Assembly (NCBI GenBank): GCA_964559835.1
Contig: CAZLJE010000015.1
Coordinates: 62,001 to 126,000, forward strand
Reading direction: 5' to 3'
Origin: DAISJI01 sp964559835
GTDB lineage: Bacteria > Acidobacteriota > Terriglobia > Terriglobales > Acidobacteriaceae
DNA: 64,000 bases
Part shown: piece after piece, positions 42,643-51,888 of the stretch
Position numbering within the stretch: position 1 is the first letter of the stretch
Layout of the letters: each line of letters starts with the position of its first letter
Translations under genes and position numbers: made by a program
Notes under the pieces: generated by a model
Seen by the model: the letters and a program-made list of their open reading frames with translations, nothing else
What the model was told of the DNA's origin: nothing
Database searches by the model: none

Positions 42643-43896
42643 ATGGCGGCCAAGAACGACAATTTTCGACGGCTTCTGCTCACGTTCCAAGCCTTGTCGG
42701 AACTCGGCACCGAGATGACTGCCGACACCGACTTCGCGGCGCGGGCACGCGGCATCCTTTCCTCCGTCCTTGACGCGGCCGACACCCGCGAGGGCGCGCT
42801 GTTCATGTTCCGCGACCGTCCCGCCGTCCTCGCCTCGCTTGCCGCCCAAGGTTTCTCGATGTTTCCCGAGCAGGCGGTGATTCCACTCCTGCCGAAACAT
42901 GTTCACGCGCTCACGAACCTGCGCTCGCCCGTCGCAATTACGCGCCAGAGCTACGATTCGTACATGAGCGCGAACGGCAACATCTCGCCTGAACTCTTCA
43001 AGTGCGTGGCGCCGCTGCGGGTAGGCGGACGCCTGGTCGGTATGGTCGGCCTCGGACGCCGCGCCGGCGACGCAGTCTACCAGGCAGACGACATGGAAGC
43101 GGTCGGCATGCTGGCGCACTACGTCGCGCTCGCAGTCCATAATCACGCGCTCTCCGAATCGCTGGCGACGCGAGTCTCCGAGCACCTGAAGCTGCTCGCG
43201 ACCGTCCATAACTTCTACGATAACGCGCTCGAGACCTTCGCCCACGCCATCGACATCAAGCACGTCAACACGCGTGGACACTCACTCCGCGTCGGCCGTT
43301 ACGCGTCCGGGATCGCCGAAGGGCTCGGCATGGATCCGACGCACGTCGCCGGTTTGAAAGCCGCCGGCTACCTGCACGATATCGGCAAGGTCGCGGTCGA
43401 CAAGCGGCTCTTCGGTAAACCCGGCAAGCTCGACGAAGAGGAATTCCGCGAGATGGCCGACCACACCATCGTGGGTCACCAGATCGTGCAAGGCGTCGAA
43501 TTCCCCTGGCCGAAGATTCCCGAGGCGGTACGCTCGCATCACGAACGCGCCGACGGCTCCGGGTACCCGGACAACATCGGCGGCAACGACCTGCCTGAGG
43601 TCTCGCGCGTCGTCGCCGTGGCCGATGTGTTCGATGCCATGACCAGCGAACGCCCGTACCGCCATTCCATGAGCGTCGGCGAGGCCCTGAGCGAGATCGT
43701 CCGCATCGCGCCGCAGAAGTTCGACACCAACGCAGTCCAGGCGCTTCTCATCCAGGTTCGCCGCGACGCCGTCGGACGCCCCCAGGGCCGTTTCCTCGAC
43801 GACCGCGCCATCTGCAACATCGCCCCCGCCGACATCGATCTCCTCGCCTCCGCGTTAAACCACAAGATGACCCACGGCCGCATCTACTCCGCGTAA
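42643..43896 (+). CDS. GAF/HD-GYP cyclic-di-GMP phosphodiesterase
   Basis: 417 residues. N-terminal GAF-like region (residues about 15-175: DFAARARGILSSVLDAADTR, LRVGGRLVGMVGLGRR). The HD-GYP domain has HSLRVGRYASG, the HD pair in GYLHDIGKVAV, HTIVGHQIV, and the signature HHERADGSGYP (residues about 300-310). HD-GYP proteins hydrolyse c-di-GMP to GMP with a bi- or trinuclear iron centre. The N-terminal sensor is not identified. It stands alone on its strand. Confidence 0.93.
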   Translation: MAAKNDNFRRLLLTFQALSELGTEMTADTDFAARARGILSSVLDAADTREGALFMFRDRPAVLASLAAQGFSMFPEQAVIPLLPKHVHALTNLRSPVAITRQSYDSYMSANGNISPELFKCVAPLRVGGRLVGMVGLGRRAGDAVYQADDMEAVGMLAHYVALAVHNHALSESLATRVSEHLKLLATVHNFYDNALETFAHAIDIKHVNTRGHSLRVGRYASGIAEGLGMDPTHVAGLKAAGYLHDIGKVAVDKRLFGKPGKLDEEEFREMADHTIVGHQIVQGVEFPWPKIPEAVRSHHERADGSGYPDNIGGNDLPEVSRVVAVADVFDAMTSERPYRHSMSVGEALSEIVRIAPQKFDTNAVQALLIQVRRDAVGRPQGRFLDDRAICNIAPADIDLLASALNHKMTHGRIYSA

Positions 43897-44048
43897 CGGA
43901 GGCGCCCGCCTCCATAACGCCGTTCGACCCCGCTTACCTGGTTACCTCAGGTCACGACCTCTACCTAATTCGAGCAACTTTCGCCGGCGTTATGGGTCAT
44001 AATTTGCCGACGGCGCTTTTGGGTAGGTGCCACGTGGGGAGTTTCACC

Positions 44049-46124
44049 ATGCAAAACAAGCGGCTGGCAGCCCTGCTAGTCATTCTTGCAGTCACAGTTT
44101 CGGCCACGGTCTGGGCCGGCAGCAAGAAAGACAAGAAGAACAAGAAGACGAAGATCGCCGCGGCGCAGCAGATGGACGAACACGCGCGCGCGCTCCACGT
44201 CCTGAACCGCTTCACCTTCGGCCCGCGTCCCGGCGAGGTCGACCAGGTCGCCTCGATGGGCGTGGACAAGTGGTTCGAGCAGCAACTCCATCCCGAAAAG
44301 ATTGACGACTCGCAGCTCGAAGCGCGCCTCTCCCCGCTGCGCACGCTGCGCATGAGTTCGCAGGAGATGGTCCAGAACTTCCCGCCGCCGCAGGTCATCA
44401 AGGCCGCCGAGCAGGGGAAGATCGGCATTCCCAACGACCCCGTTAAGCGCGCGATCTTCGAATCGCAGATGGAACGCTACGAACAGAAGCAGGAGAATAA
44501 ACAGGCGAAAGGCAACAATGCCGCCAATACGGACGCGGCCGCTGCCGCCGACCAGCAGGACCCATCCATGATGACCGAGGAGCAGAAGGCGGAGCGCCGC
44601 GAAGCCCGCATGTACGCTCGCGACCAGGCGGAGAAGATCCTGGCGCTCCCGGCGGATAAGCGCTTCCAGGCGATCGTGCAGATGCCCGCCGATAAGCGCA
44701 TGGTGTTCGCGCGCGCCCTCAGCCCCGAGGAGCGCGACCAGATCCTGAACTCGCTCACGCCGCAGCAGCGCGAGCAGGTCATGGCCATGAACAATCCGCA
44801 GCAGGTCGTGAACAGCGAGCTGATGCAGGGCAAGCTGCTGCGTGACGCTTATAGCGAGCGCCAACTCGAAGAGGTGATGACCGACTTCTGGTACAACCAC
44901 TTCAACGTCTTCGTCGGCAAGGGTGCGGACCGCTACCTCATCACCGAGTACGAGAACAAAGTCATCCGCCCACGCGCGCTCGGAAAATTCAAAGACATCC
45001 TGATGGCCACCGCCCAAAGCCCGGCGATGCTCTTCTATCTCGATAACTGGCAGAGCGTCGGCCCGAACTCGATCGCAGGACAGGGCGGCCGGCCTAACGC
45101 GCAGAACCGGCCATTCATGCGGCCCAACGGACGCTTCGGTCGCCGGCCGGTCTATATGCCGATGCCGCCGCAACCGCAACAACGCCCGCAGCAACCGCAG
45201 GGACAGCAGCCGAAGCGCGGCCTCAACGAGAACTACGCCCGCGAGATCATGGAACTGCACACCCTCGGCGTGGACGGTGGCTATACCCAGAAGGACGTTA
45301 CCGAACTGGCGCGCGTCCTGACCGGCTGGACGATCCGCGACCCGCGCAAGGGCGGCGACTTCTTCTTTAACGACCGCATGCACGAACCCGGCACCAAGGT
45401 CGTGCTCGGCCACCACGTCAAGGAGAACGGCGAGAAGGAAGGGCAGGAGATGATCGAGGTCCTCGCCCACCATCCTTCGACCGCGCACTTCATCAGCAAG
45501 AAGCTGGCAATGCGTTTCGTCAGCGACACGCCGCCGGATGCACTCGTCGACCGTATGGCACAGACCTTCCTGAAGACCGACGGTGACATCCGCGAGGTGC
45601 TGCGCACGATGTACGACTCACCGGGGTTCTGGGCGCCGACGACGGTGCGGGCGAAGGTGAAAACGCCGCTGGAATTCATCGCCTCAGCCGTCCGCGCCAC
45701 CGGGGCCGACGTCACCAACGCGCAGCCCCTGGTGCAGACGCTCAACCAGATGGGCATGCCTCTCTACGGCGCGCAGCCGCCGACCGGTTACTCGATGAAA
45801 GCGGAAACCTGGGTGAACTCGGCGGCGCTTCTGAACCGCATGAATTTCGCCCTGCGCTTCACCTCCGGACGCATGCCGGGAGTGCAATTCGCGCCTGACA
45901 AAGTCCTGGGCGGCGATAATCCGACCGATCCTTCTGCGGCTATAGCGCGGCTGGAACAGGCATTGCTATCGGGCCAGGTTTCGCAGCAGACGCACGACAC
46001 GATCCTGAAGCAGATGAACGATCCGCAGGTCACCGGACGCATGCTCGACGATCCCAATCGCCCGGTGAACGTGGGAGTAATTGCAGGTTTGATTTTGGGA
46101 TCACCGGAATTTCAAAGGCGGTAG
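44049..46124 (+). CDS. DUF1800 family exported protein
   Basis: 691 residues from ATG 44049 (GGGGAG eight bases upstream); the frame is open from 43992. Signal peptide MQNKRLAALLVILAVTVSATVWA, then a Lys-rich stretch. DUF1800 marks: ALHVLNRFTFGPRPGEVDQV, MTDFWYNHFNVFVGKG, NENYAREIMELHTLGVDGGYTQ and ELARVLTGWTI. A Gln/Glu/Ala-rich helical insert (about 135-265) and a Pro/Gln-rich linker are additions. DUF1800 is always found beside DUF1501, here 80 bases downstream. Function unknown; cell-surface or periplasmic role likely. The stop lies in the repeat at 46121. Confidence 0.93.
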   Translation: MQNKRLAALLVILAVTVSATVWAGSKKDKKNKKTKIAAAQQMDEHARALHVLNRFTFGPRPGEVDQVASMGVDKWFEQQLHPEKIDDSQLEARLSPLRTLRMSSQEMVQNFPPPQVIKAAEQGKIGIPNDPVKRAIFESQMERYEQKQENKQAKGNNAANTDAAAAADQQDPSMMTEEQKAERREARMYARDQAEKILALPADKRFQAIVQMPADKRMVFARALSPEERDQILNSLTPQQREQVMAMNNPQQVVNSELMQGKLLRDAYSERQLEEVMTDFWYNHFNVFVGKGADRYLITEYENKVIRPRALGKFKDILMATAQSPAMLFYLDNWQSVGPNSIAGQGGRPNAQNRPFMRPNGRFGRRPVYMPMPPQPQQRPQQPQGQQPKRGLNENYAREIMELHTLGVDGGYTQKDVTELARVLTGWTIRDPRKGGDFFFNDRMHEPGTKVVLGHHVKENGEKEGQEMIEVLAHHPSTAHFISKKLAMRFVSDTPPDALVDRMAQTFLKTDGDIREVLRTMYDSPGFWAPTTVRAKVKTPLEFIASAVRATGADVTNAQPLVQTLNQMGMPLYGAQPPTGYSMKAETWVNSAALLNRMNFALRFTSGRMPGVQFAPDKVLGGDNPTDPSAAIARLEQALLSGQVSQQTHDTILKQMNDPQVTGRMLDDPNRPVNVGVIAGLILGSPEFQRR

Positions 46125-46190
46125 GTCGTAAGTCGGAACCGGTTCACGATTTTTCAACTACGACCGACGACCTACCACCTACGACTTACG
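46121..46190. repeat. Inverted GTAGGTCG repeat between DUF1800 and DUF1501
   Basis: GTAGGTCGTAAGTCGG (46121-46136) pairs with CGACCGACGACCTACCACCT and ACGACTTAC (about 46161-46190). The TAG of the DUF1800 gene is part of the left arm. Relatives with the same words are at 15231 and 51032. Confidence 0.75.
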
Positions 46191-46204
46191 TTACGGAGTT
46201 GAAC

Positions 46205-47446
46205 ATGTCGATCACACGCAGAGTCTTCATGAAGGGCGGAGCGATGGCCATCGTCGGCACGACCGCGGTGCCGGCTTTCCTGACGCGCGCGGTATTCGCC
46301 AGCGACCAGGCGGTCACCGGCCGCAAACGCATGGTCGTGATCTTCCAGCGCGGCGCTGCCGACGGCCTCAACGTCGTCGTGCCGCACGCCGAGGCCGCGT
46401 ACTACCAGATGCGCCCGACTATCGCCATCCCGAAGCAAAGCGTCATCGACCTCGACGGCTTCTTCGGCCTGCACCCGGCGATGTCGTCGATGAAGCCGCT
46501 GTGGGACCAGGGACACCTCGCCATTGTGCACGCCGCCGGCTCGCCCGACCCGACGCGCTCCCACTTCGACGCGCAGGATTACATGGAATCCGGCACACCC
46601 GGCGTGAAGATCACCGAGGACGGTTGGCTGAACCGCGCCCTGCGCGACATCCCCGAGGAAAAGCCTTCACCCTTCCGCGCCATCTCGCTCGGCGCTTCCC
46701 TGCCGCGCATGTTGTCGGGTACGGTGCCGGCGGTCGCGGTGAGCAACGTCGACCAGTTTGGCGTCGGCGGACGCAACCCGCAGGCGCAGCCGCTCGCGAA
46801 TACGTTCGAGGCCATGTACGACCAGTCGGTCGACACCGCGCTGCACGGCACCGGCAAAGAGACGTTCGATGCGGTGAAGATGCTGAAGGCGAGCGACCCG
46901 TCGAAGTACCAGCCGGCGGCGGGTGCGAATTATCCGCGCGGTCCGCTGGGTAACGCGCTGAAGCAGGTCGCGCAGCTGATGAAGGCCGATCTCGGCGTCG
47001 AGGTGGCATTCAGCGATATCGGCGGCTGGGACACGCACGTGAACGAAGGCGCCACGCAGGGACAACTTGCCGGTCGTCTCACGGAACTTTCGCAGTCGCT
47101 GTCCGCCTTCTGGACCGACATGGGCGACTTGGCCGAGAGCACGGTGGTCGTGACCATGTCCGAGTTCGGCCGCACCGCGCGCGAGAACGGAAACCGCGGC
47201 ACCGACCACGGCCACGCAAACGTGATGTTCGTCATGGGCGGCCCCGTGAAGGGCGGACGCGTGTACGGCCGATGGCCCGGCCTCTCGCCCGAGAACCTGT
47301 ACGAAGGCCGCGACCTGGCCCTGACCACCGATTTCCGCCGCGTCCTCGGCGAGGTCGTGTACCGCCACCTTGGCAACCGCAAACTGCCGGACGTCTTCCC
47401 CGGATTCGAGAACAACCCGTCCCAGTTCCTGAGGTTCCTCGGTTAG
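46205..47446 (+). CDS. DUF1501 family Tat-exported protein
   Basis: 413 residues from ATG 46205, with GGAG eight bases upstream. The N-terminus MSITRRVFMKGGAMAIVG is a twin-arginine-like leader. The alkaline-phosphatase-like DUF1501 fold is seen: VVIFQRGAADGLNVVVP (metal-binding Asp region), AAGSPDPTRSHFDAQDYMESG, GGWDTHVNEG and VVTMSEFGRTARENG...DHGHANVMFVMGG. The DxxE/H layout is that of sulfatase-like enzymes, though the catalytic nucleophile is not certain. It pairs with DUF1800; the two are likely one operon. Confidence 0.92.
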   Translation: MSITRRVFMKGGAMAIVGTTAVPAFLTRAVFASDQAVTGRKRMVVIFQRGAADGLNVVVPHAEAAYYQMRPTIAIPKQSVIDLDGFFGLHPAMSSMKPLWDQGHLAIVHAAGSPDPTRSHFDAQDYMESGTPGVKITEDGWLNRALRDIPEEKPSPFRAISLGASLPRMLSGTVPAVAVSNVDQFGVGGRNPQAQPLANTFEAMYDQSVDTALHGTGKETFDAVKMLKASDPSKYQPAAGANYPRGPLGNALKQVAQLMKADLGVEVAFSDIGGWDTHVNEGATQGQLAGRLTELSQSLSAFWTDMGDLAESTVVVTMSEFGRTARENGNRGTDHGHANVMFVMGGPVKGGRVYGRWPGLSPENLYEGRDLALTTDFRRVLGEVVYRHLGNRKLPDVFPGFENNPSQFLRFLG

Positions 47447-47469
47447 TAACGCACGCGATCTGCGAATCG

Positions 47470-47558
47470 AGTAATGAGTACTGAGTAATAAGTAACAAGA
47501 AGCAAAGCGGAAACTCACGCCGACACGCTTATTACTTGTTACTCACTACTCGGTACTC
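47470..47558. repeat. Inverted GAGTAATAAGTAA repeat
   Basis: GTAATGAGTACTGAGTAATA (47471-47490) and AGTAAC arm pair with CTTATTACTTGTTACTC and CACTACTCGGTACTC (about 47528-47558). The copy at 51886-52003 uses the same words, so the two loci are one family. Confidence 0.8.
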
Positions 47559-47580
47559 TCTTCTGCATCCAACCTAGTGC

Positions 47581-48492
47581 ATGGTCAAATTGCTCAGACC
47601 GCCCGCCGGACGCGGGATTCCGTTGCACGCCGATTCCATCCAGTTCTGGGCGGAGCGCCAGAAGCAGCTCCGTCGCCATCTGCCGCGCTGGAACCAGTTC
47701 CGCAGCAGCCTCGACGCCATCCGCCAGACGCATCGCGCCATCGAGGCCTACAACCACAGCAACGGCGAACTAACTGACGATCAGCGCTACCTGGCGATCT
47801 ACGGCCTGTTGCAGGCGCTCGTCGTGCAGCAGGACGCCATCTGCCACCTGACGGAAGCGTTGGGCACGAAACCGGTGCACATGAACCGTCACAAGCGCCT
47901 GGAGGAGATCCGCAACATCCGCAACTGGACCGTCGGCCATCCGACGAAGATCGACCGCTACGACACGCACTCGCACCACGCCATACAGCGGCCGCAACTC
48001 GGGCGCGGCGGCTTCTCGCTCTACTCCGCCTTCGACGACGGCCGCGAGCAGTACACTTACGTTCCCTTACTCCAGCTCGCACGCTTGCAACGACGCGTGG
48101 TTTCGCGCGTGTTGCGCGACATCCTGAAGGAATTGAACTCCCGCGGGCAGCAACCGGCGAGGAAAGGTTCCCGCCTCAAACCCGATTATCGCGGAGCGAC
48201 GAACCAACGTAGCCCATCGCTTGAGACGCTGTTACGAAACTCGGGCGAGACGACGAGTGGACCAAAACGGCCGCAGCGAGCGCCGCATGCACGGCAGTTC
48301 ATAGCCCGGCACGGTGCCGGGGCCAGCGATGGAATAAACCGTGAGTCCCGCCGGCACGAAATTCATAAGAGCCATGAGCGGAAGAAACGTACCCAAATCG
48401 CCTCAAAGTTGACCGGCGGCGGCAACAATCTGCACTCCAATCTTTCGCCCCATCCCGGTGAGAAACTCGCCCGGCAGCGACCTGCGGCCTGA
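47581..48492 (+). CDS. Hypothetical protein, possibly HEPN-like
   Basis: 303 residues from ATG 47581. The first about 190 are well-ordered helices: SIQFWAERQKQLRRHLPRW, YLAIYGLLQALVVQQDAICHL, and RLEEIRNIRNWTVGHPTKID, where R-N-W-T-V-G-H matches the R-x(4-6)-H motif of HEPN RNase domains in a helix context. Residues after about 200 (PARKGSRLKPDYRG...) are basic, low-complexity and probably unfolded or an artefact. No antitoxin (MNT) gene is adjacent. I do not recognise the family; HEPN is my reading of one motif. It ends two bases before the convergent MFS gene. Confidence 0.5.
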   Translation: MVKLLRPPAGRGIPLHADSIQFWAERQKQLRRHLPRWNQFRSSLDAIRQTHRAIEAYNHSNGELTDDQRYLAIYGLLQALVVQQDAICHLTEALGTKPVHMNRHKRLEEIRNIRNWTVGHPTKIDRYDTHSHHAIQRPQLGRGGFSLYSAFDDGREQYTYVPLLQLARLQRRVVSRVLRDILKELNSRGQQPARKGSRLKPDYRGATNQRSPSLETLLRNSGETTSGPKRPQRAPHARQFIARHGAGASDGINRESRRHEIHKSHERKKRTQIASKLTGGGNNLHSNLSPHPGEKLARQRPAA

Positions 48493-48493
48493 C

Positions 48494-49720
48494 TCAGGGC
48501 GACGCGTCCATGCCGAATGTCACGCCGCGCCGCTCGGGACCCAAGCCGATCACGATCGCGCCGACAATCAGTACCACTACCATCGACCCGCCCATGACGA
48601 TCGAATACGTGTAGTGCTCCGCCATCCGCGCCTGCAAGTACGTGATGCTCGACGCGCACAGCACGCCCAGCTGATAGGCGAATCCCGGGAAAAATCCGCG
48701 GATCACATCCGGTGACAGTTCGTTGATGTGCGCCGGGATCACGCCCCACGCTCCCTGCACCATGAACTGCATCAGGAACGCGCCGATGGCGATCACTGCG
48801 GTATTCGGCGCGAATATCCAGAGTGGGATCAGGAGCAATGCCATGAGGACCGCGGTCACCATCGCTCGACGCCGCCCCTTGCGATCGGAGAACAGGCCAA
48901 AGCTCAGCCCGCCGAGGATCGCCCCCAGCATCGAGATCATCACGATCACCGACGCCGCCTGCGCCGAGTATCCGCGCTGCCGCTTCAGGAACGTCGGATA
49001 CATATCCTGCGTGCCGTGCGAGATCGAGTTCATCATCATCATGAGCAGCACGAGATAAAGGAACAGCTTCCAGTTGCGCGCAATCGCCCGCTTATACGTC
49101 GGCCAATCCGTCCGCGACCGCTCCCATGCCGGGCTCTCTTTCACCCGCGCGCGAATGAATAGCGACAGCAGCGCCGGCAGCCCGCCGATGAAGAACATCG
49201 GCCGCCAACCCCAGTGCGGATAAACGAAGTACGCGACCACCGCCGCCAGCAGGTAGCCGAGCGCATATCCCTCCTGCAGCAGGCCGGACAGGAGTCCCCG
49301 CCATCGCGGCGAGACCGACTCCATCGTCAGCGACGCGCCCACGCCCCACTCGCCGCCCATCCCGATCCCGTACAACAACCGCAACACTAGGAAGGTCGTG
49401 TAATTCGGCGCCAATCCAGAAAGGACCTCGACGATCGAGTAAAAGATGATGTCGAGCATCAGCGGCAGGCGGCGTCCGTAGCGGTCGGCCATCATGCCGA
49501 ACAGCAATGCGCCGATCGGACGCATCGCCAGCGACGCCGTAAGTGTCAGCGCGATTTTCGGAATTGAGCCGCCCGCCAGGTCATCGGCGACGGCTTGCAG
49601 CACCATGACGAGGATGAAAAAATCGAACGCGTCGAGCGTCCAGCCGAGAAACCCGGCGAGCAGCACATTGCGTTGGTTGGCGCGGTCATCCAGCGATGCG
49701 ATGGCAGGCGTCGTGGGCAT
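48494..49720 (-). CDS. MFS transporter (sialate/lactate-type, SHS family)
   Basis: 408 residues with 12 expected helices. MFS signature GMMADRYGRRLPLML (helix 2-3 loop) and FSDRKGRRRAM (helix 8-9 loop). WTLDAFDFFILVMVLQAVADD and YGIGMGGEWGVGASLTME are features of the metabolite:H+ symporters that include NanT and fungal Jen1. It brings carboxylates into the cell. The substrate is not determinable. It is convergent with the HEPN-like ORF and followed upstream by repeats. Confidence 0.9.
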   Translation of the reverse strand: MPTTPAIASLDDRANQRNVLLAGFLGWTLDAFDFFILVMVLQAVADDLAGGSIPKIALTLTASLAMRPIGALLFGMMADRYGRRLPLMLDIIFYSIVEVLSGLAPNYTTFLVLRLLYGIGMGGEWGVGASLTMESVSPRWRGLLSGLLQEGYALGYLLAAVVAYFVYPHWGWRPMFFIGGLPALLSLFIRARVKESPAWERSRTDWPTYKRAIARNWKLFLYLVLLMMMMNSISHGTQDMYPTFLKRQRGYSAQAASVIVMISMLGAILGGLSFGLFSDRKGRRRAMVTAVLMALLLIPLWIFAPNTAVIAIGAFLMQFMVQGAWGVIPAHINELSPDVIRGFFPGFAYQLGVLCASSITYLQARMAEHYTYSIVMGGSMVVVLIVGAIVIGLGPERRGVTFGMDASP

Positions 49721-49744
49721 CGGACGGCGATGGTAACAGAAGAG

Positions 49745-50102
49745 CAGTCGTCAGTTCATCAGGGCACGGCTTCAGCAGTTGTATCAGGGCACGCTTCAGC
49801 CGTGCCGGCGCCCCTGTCGACCACGATGCGGCTTTAGCCGCTGGTTGGCGGCCATCTGCAACTTCGGCGGGGCTTCGGTGTTGTCCCTACTAACCCGGAA
49901 CCCGGAACCCGGAACCCGGAACCCGGAACCCGGAACCCGGAACCCGNNNNNNNNNNNNNNNNNNNNNNNNNNNNNNNNNNNNNNNNNNNNNNNNNNNNNN
50001 NNNNNNNNNNNNNNNNNNNNNNNNNNNNNNNNNNNNNNNNNNNNNNAACCCGGAACCCGGAACCCGGAACCCGGAACCCGGAACCCGGAACCCGGAACCC
50101 GA
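49745..50102. repeat. Palindromes and GGAACCC tandem repeat with a 100-N gap
   Basis: Two copies of TCAGGGCACG(G)CTTCAGC (49758-49774, 49785-49800) are followed by CGTGCCGGCGCC palindromic parts, then AACCCGG units (7 bp) repeated six or more times on each side of the N run. Unit number is unknown because the gap is a place-holder. It ends about 27 bases before the ABC permease start. No gene is visible in the 400 bases. Confidence 0.85.
49947..50046. other. Assembly gap (100 N)
   Basis: Exactly 100 undetermined bases inside the AACCCGG tandem repeat; a scaffold place-holder. Confidence 0.98.
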
Positions 50103-50129
50103 GAGCCGGAGTAAACTGCATCCACCAGA

Positions 50130-51026
50130 ATGGCGACCGTCGCGATCAACCCGAGTCCCCTTCCCACGCAGATGTCGCGAACCTCGCGACTGCTGCGCGC
50201 CGCGCGCCTGAACCCGCTGGCGGCGGTCGGGACTGTGCTGGTTGTGCTATTCGTGACGATGGCCATTTTCGCGCCGCTGATCGCGCCTCAGGATCCGGCG
50301 GCCATCAATCTTCCCACGCGACTGTCGGCGCCGTCCTCAGCCCACTGGTTCGGCACCGACGAGCTTGGCCGTGACATCCTCTCCCGCATCATCTACGGCG
50401 CGCGCATCTCGATGCTCGTCGGCATCAGCGTAGTCTTCTTCTCGTTGCTGCTTGGGCTAATAGTCGGCAGCATCGCGGGATATTACGGCGGCCGTGTCGA
50501 CCGCCTCGTGAACGTCGTATTGATGAACGCCTTCCTGTCGTTCCCGGGCATCCTGCTGGCCATCGCGTTCGTCGCCTTCCTCGGCCCGGGAATCTTCAAC
50601 CTGATCCTTGCGCTCTCGATCGGAGGCTGGGTCGGCTACGCGCGTCTGGTGCGGGCGCAGGTATTGGCGACGCGCGAACGTGAATTCGTCGAGGCGGCGC
50701 GCGCGCTCGGCGCGAGCGATTGGCGCGTCATCACGCGACACATTTTGCCGAACATGATCCAGCCGGTCATCGTGCAGGCGGCGATCGGAATGGCCGGCGC
50801 CGTCCTGGCCGAGGCGACGATGAGTTTTTTGGGTTTGGGAGTGCCGCCGCCCGCCGCCAGTTGGGGCTCGATGCTCAACGACGGCCGCGCCCACCTCTTC
50901 GACGCGCCGCACCTGGTACTCTTCCCCGCCATCACGGTGATGCTGGCGGTGCTGTCGTTCAACTTTATCGGCGACGCGCTACGGGATTATCTCGACCCGC
51001 GCGCCCGAATCGAGGCAGGATTGTAA
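50130..51026 (+). CDS. Peptide/nickel-type ABC transporter permease (DppC-like)
   Basis: 298 residues. One helix (AVGTVLVVLFVTMAIFAPLIA) near the start, then PSSAHWFGTDELGRDILSRIIYGARIS, the signature of DppC/OppC permeases. Five further helices follow. The EAA loop is EFVEAARALGASDWRVITRHILPN, which docks the ATPase. ATMSFLGLGVPPPAASWGSML is conserved. It would form a heterodimer with the DppB-like gene at 52009 and import peptides or metals. No ATPase or binding protein is in the window. The order C-(unknown)-B is not the usual B-C. Confidence 0.92.
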   Translation: MATVAINPSPLPTQMSRTSRLLRAARLNPLAAVGTVLVVLFVTMAIFAPLIAPQDPAAINLPTRLSAPSSAHWFGTDELGRDILSRIIYGARISMLVGISVVFFSLLLGLIVGSIAGYYGGRVDRLVNVVLMNAFLSFPGILLAIAFVAFLGPGIFNLILALSIGGWVGYARLVRAQVLATREREFVEAARALGASDWRVITRHILPNMIQPVIVQAAIGMAGAVLAEATMSFLGLGVPPPAASWGSMLNDGRAHLFDAPHLVLFPAITVMLAVLSFNFIGDALRDYLDPRARIEAGL

Positions 51027-51031
51027 CGATG

Positions 51032-51106
51032 TAGGTCGTAGGTCGAGGGATGTTGAGGGATTTCGCCCCATGCCCCTACGCCGTAAGCCCTACGCCCTAC
51101 GCCCAT
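51032..51106. repeat. GTAGGTCG / CCCTACGCC repeat
   Basis: GTAGGTCGTAGGTCG (51031-51045) is followed by TACGCCGTAAGCCCTACGCC and CTACGCCC (about 51077-51104). The two arms are partly complementary. The second set of words is also at 18985 and 41538. Confidence 0.7.
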
Positions 51107-51117
51107 GTAAGGACGTT

Positions 51118-51888
51118 ATGCGAAAACTTCTACTAACGCTGCTTCTGTTCGCGGTCCCCTCGTATGCGGGCATCGTCTTCACCGCCAAGACCATTAGCGA
51201 CGAGGGTGGCGACGTCACCGTGCGCGCCCTGGTCAGCGGCTCGCGCGCCAAGGTCATATTCCTGCAAAGCGACGGCAAAGTCGTCTCGGCCGGCGATTAC
51301 ATGCTGTCGCGCGATGAGGGCAACACGCTCTTCCTTATCAGCCCCGGAACGCGCACCTACACCCGCCACGACACTCGCACCATGCTCTCCGGCATGGGCC
51401 AGATGGTGCAAGGCATGCGCGGCACGATGAAGGTCACGTTCGAGTCGCCAAAAGTCGAGAAACTCCTCGACGAAGACGGCGGGCTGATTGCCGGCCTCCC
51501 CACGCGCCACTACCGTTATCGCACCAGCTACGTCGTCTCCATGCAGGTCACCGGCGACAAGAAGGCGACCACCGAGATCGAGGAAGATATCTGGACCACC
51601 ACGCACCTGACCGATCCCGCGCTCGCCATCTGGCTTAAGAAGGGGCCGGCTGCTACGGGAGACACGCAACTCGATTCCATGATCAAGGCCGAGATGGATA
51701 AAGTGCAGGGCTTCCCGCTCAAGCGCATCACCATTACCCACACGCACGACGTCACCGGAGCCGAGCACAACAACCGCGTCGAAATGATGGTCACCCAGGT
51801 CAAGCGCGTCCCAATCGCCGCCAGCCAGTTCCTGATCCCGAAGTCGTATAAGGAGATTTCGAATAGCAGATTGGTTGACGAGGAGTAA
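51118..51888 (+). CDS. Exported protein between two permease genes
   Basis: 256 residues from ATG 51118 (the frame is open from 51070 in a repeat). Signal peptide MRKLLLTLLLFAVPSYA. Beta-rich: VFTAKTISDEGGDVTVRALVSGSRAKVIFLQ, DYMLSRDEGNTLFLISPGTRTYTRHD, GGLIAGLPTRHYRYRTSYVVSM and ending VPIAASQFLIPKSYKEI. This resembles DUF4412/LolA-like periplasmic barrels. No catalytic motif is seen. Its place between the two permeases suggests a part in transport or is a chance result of a split operon. Function unknown. Confidence 0.7.
   Translation: MRKLLLTLLLFAVPSYAGIVFTAKTISDEGGDVTVRALVSGSRAKVIFLQSDGKVVSAGDYMLSRDEGNTLFLISPGTRTYTRHDTRTMLSGMGQMVQGMRGTMKVTFESPKVEKLLDEDGGLIAGLPTRHYRYRTSYVVSMQVTGDKKATTEIEEDIWTTTHLTDPALAIWLKKGPAATGDTQLDSMIKAEMDKVQGFPLKRITITHTHDVTGAEHNNRVEMMVTQVKRVPIAASQFLIPKSYKEISNSRLVDEE

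Noticed and set aside
44076..45488. 470-residue open frame on the minus strand
   Set aside because: Antisense to the DUF1800 gene, which has clear signatures.
48180..48492. C-terminal 100 residues of the HEPN-like ORF as a second domain
   Set aside because: Low-complexity Arg, Ser, Pro and His with no predicted order; it may be readthrough of the true end, so no domain is claimed.
49898..50100. AACCCGG array resembling a CRISPR or telomere-like repeat
   Set aside because: The unit is 7 bases with no spacers, and no cas genes are in the window; it is a simple tandem repeat with an assembly gap.
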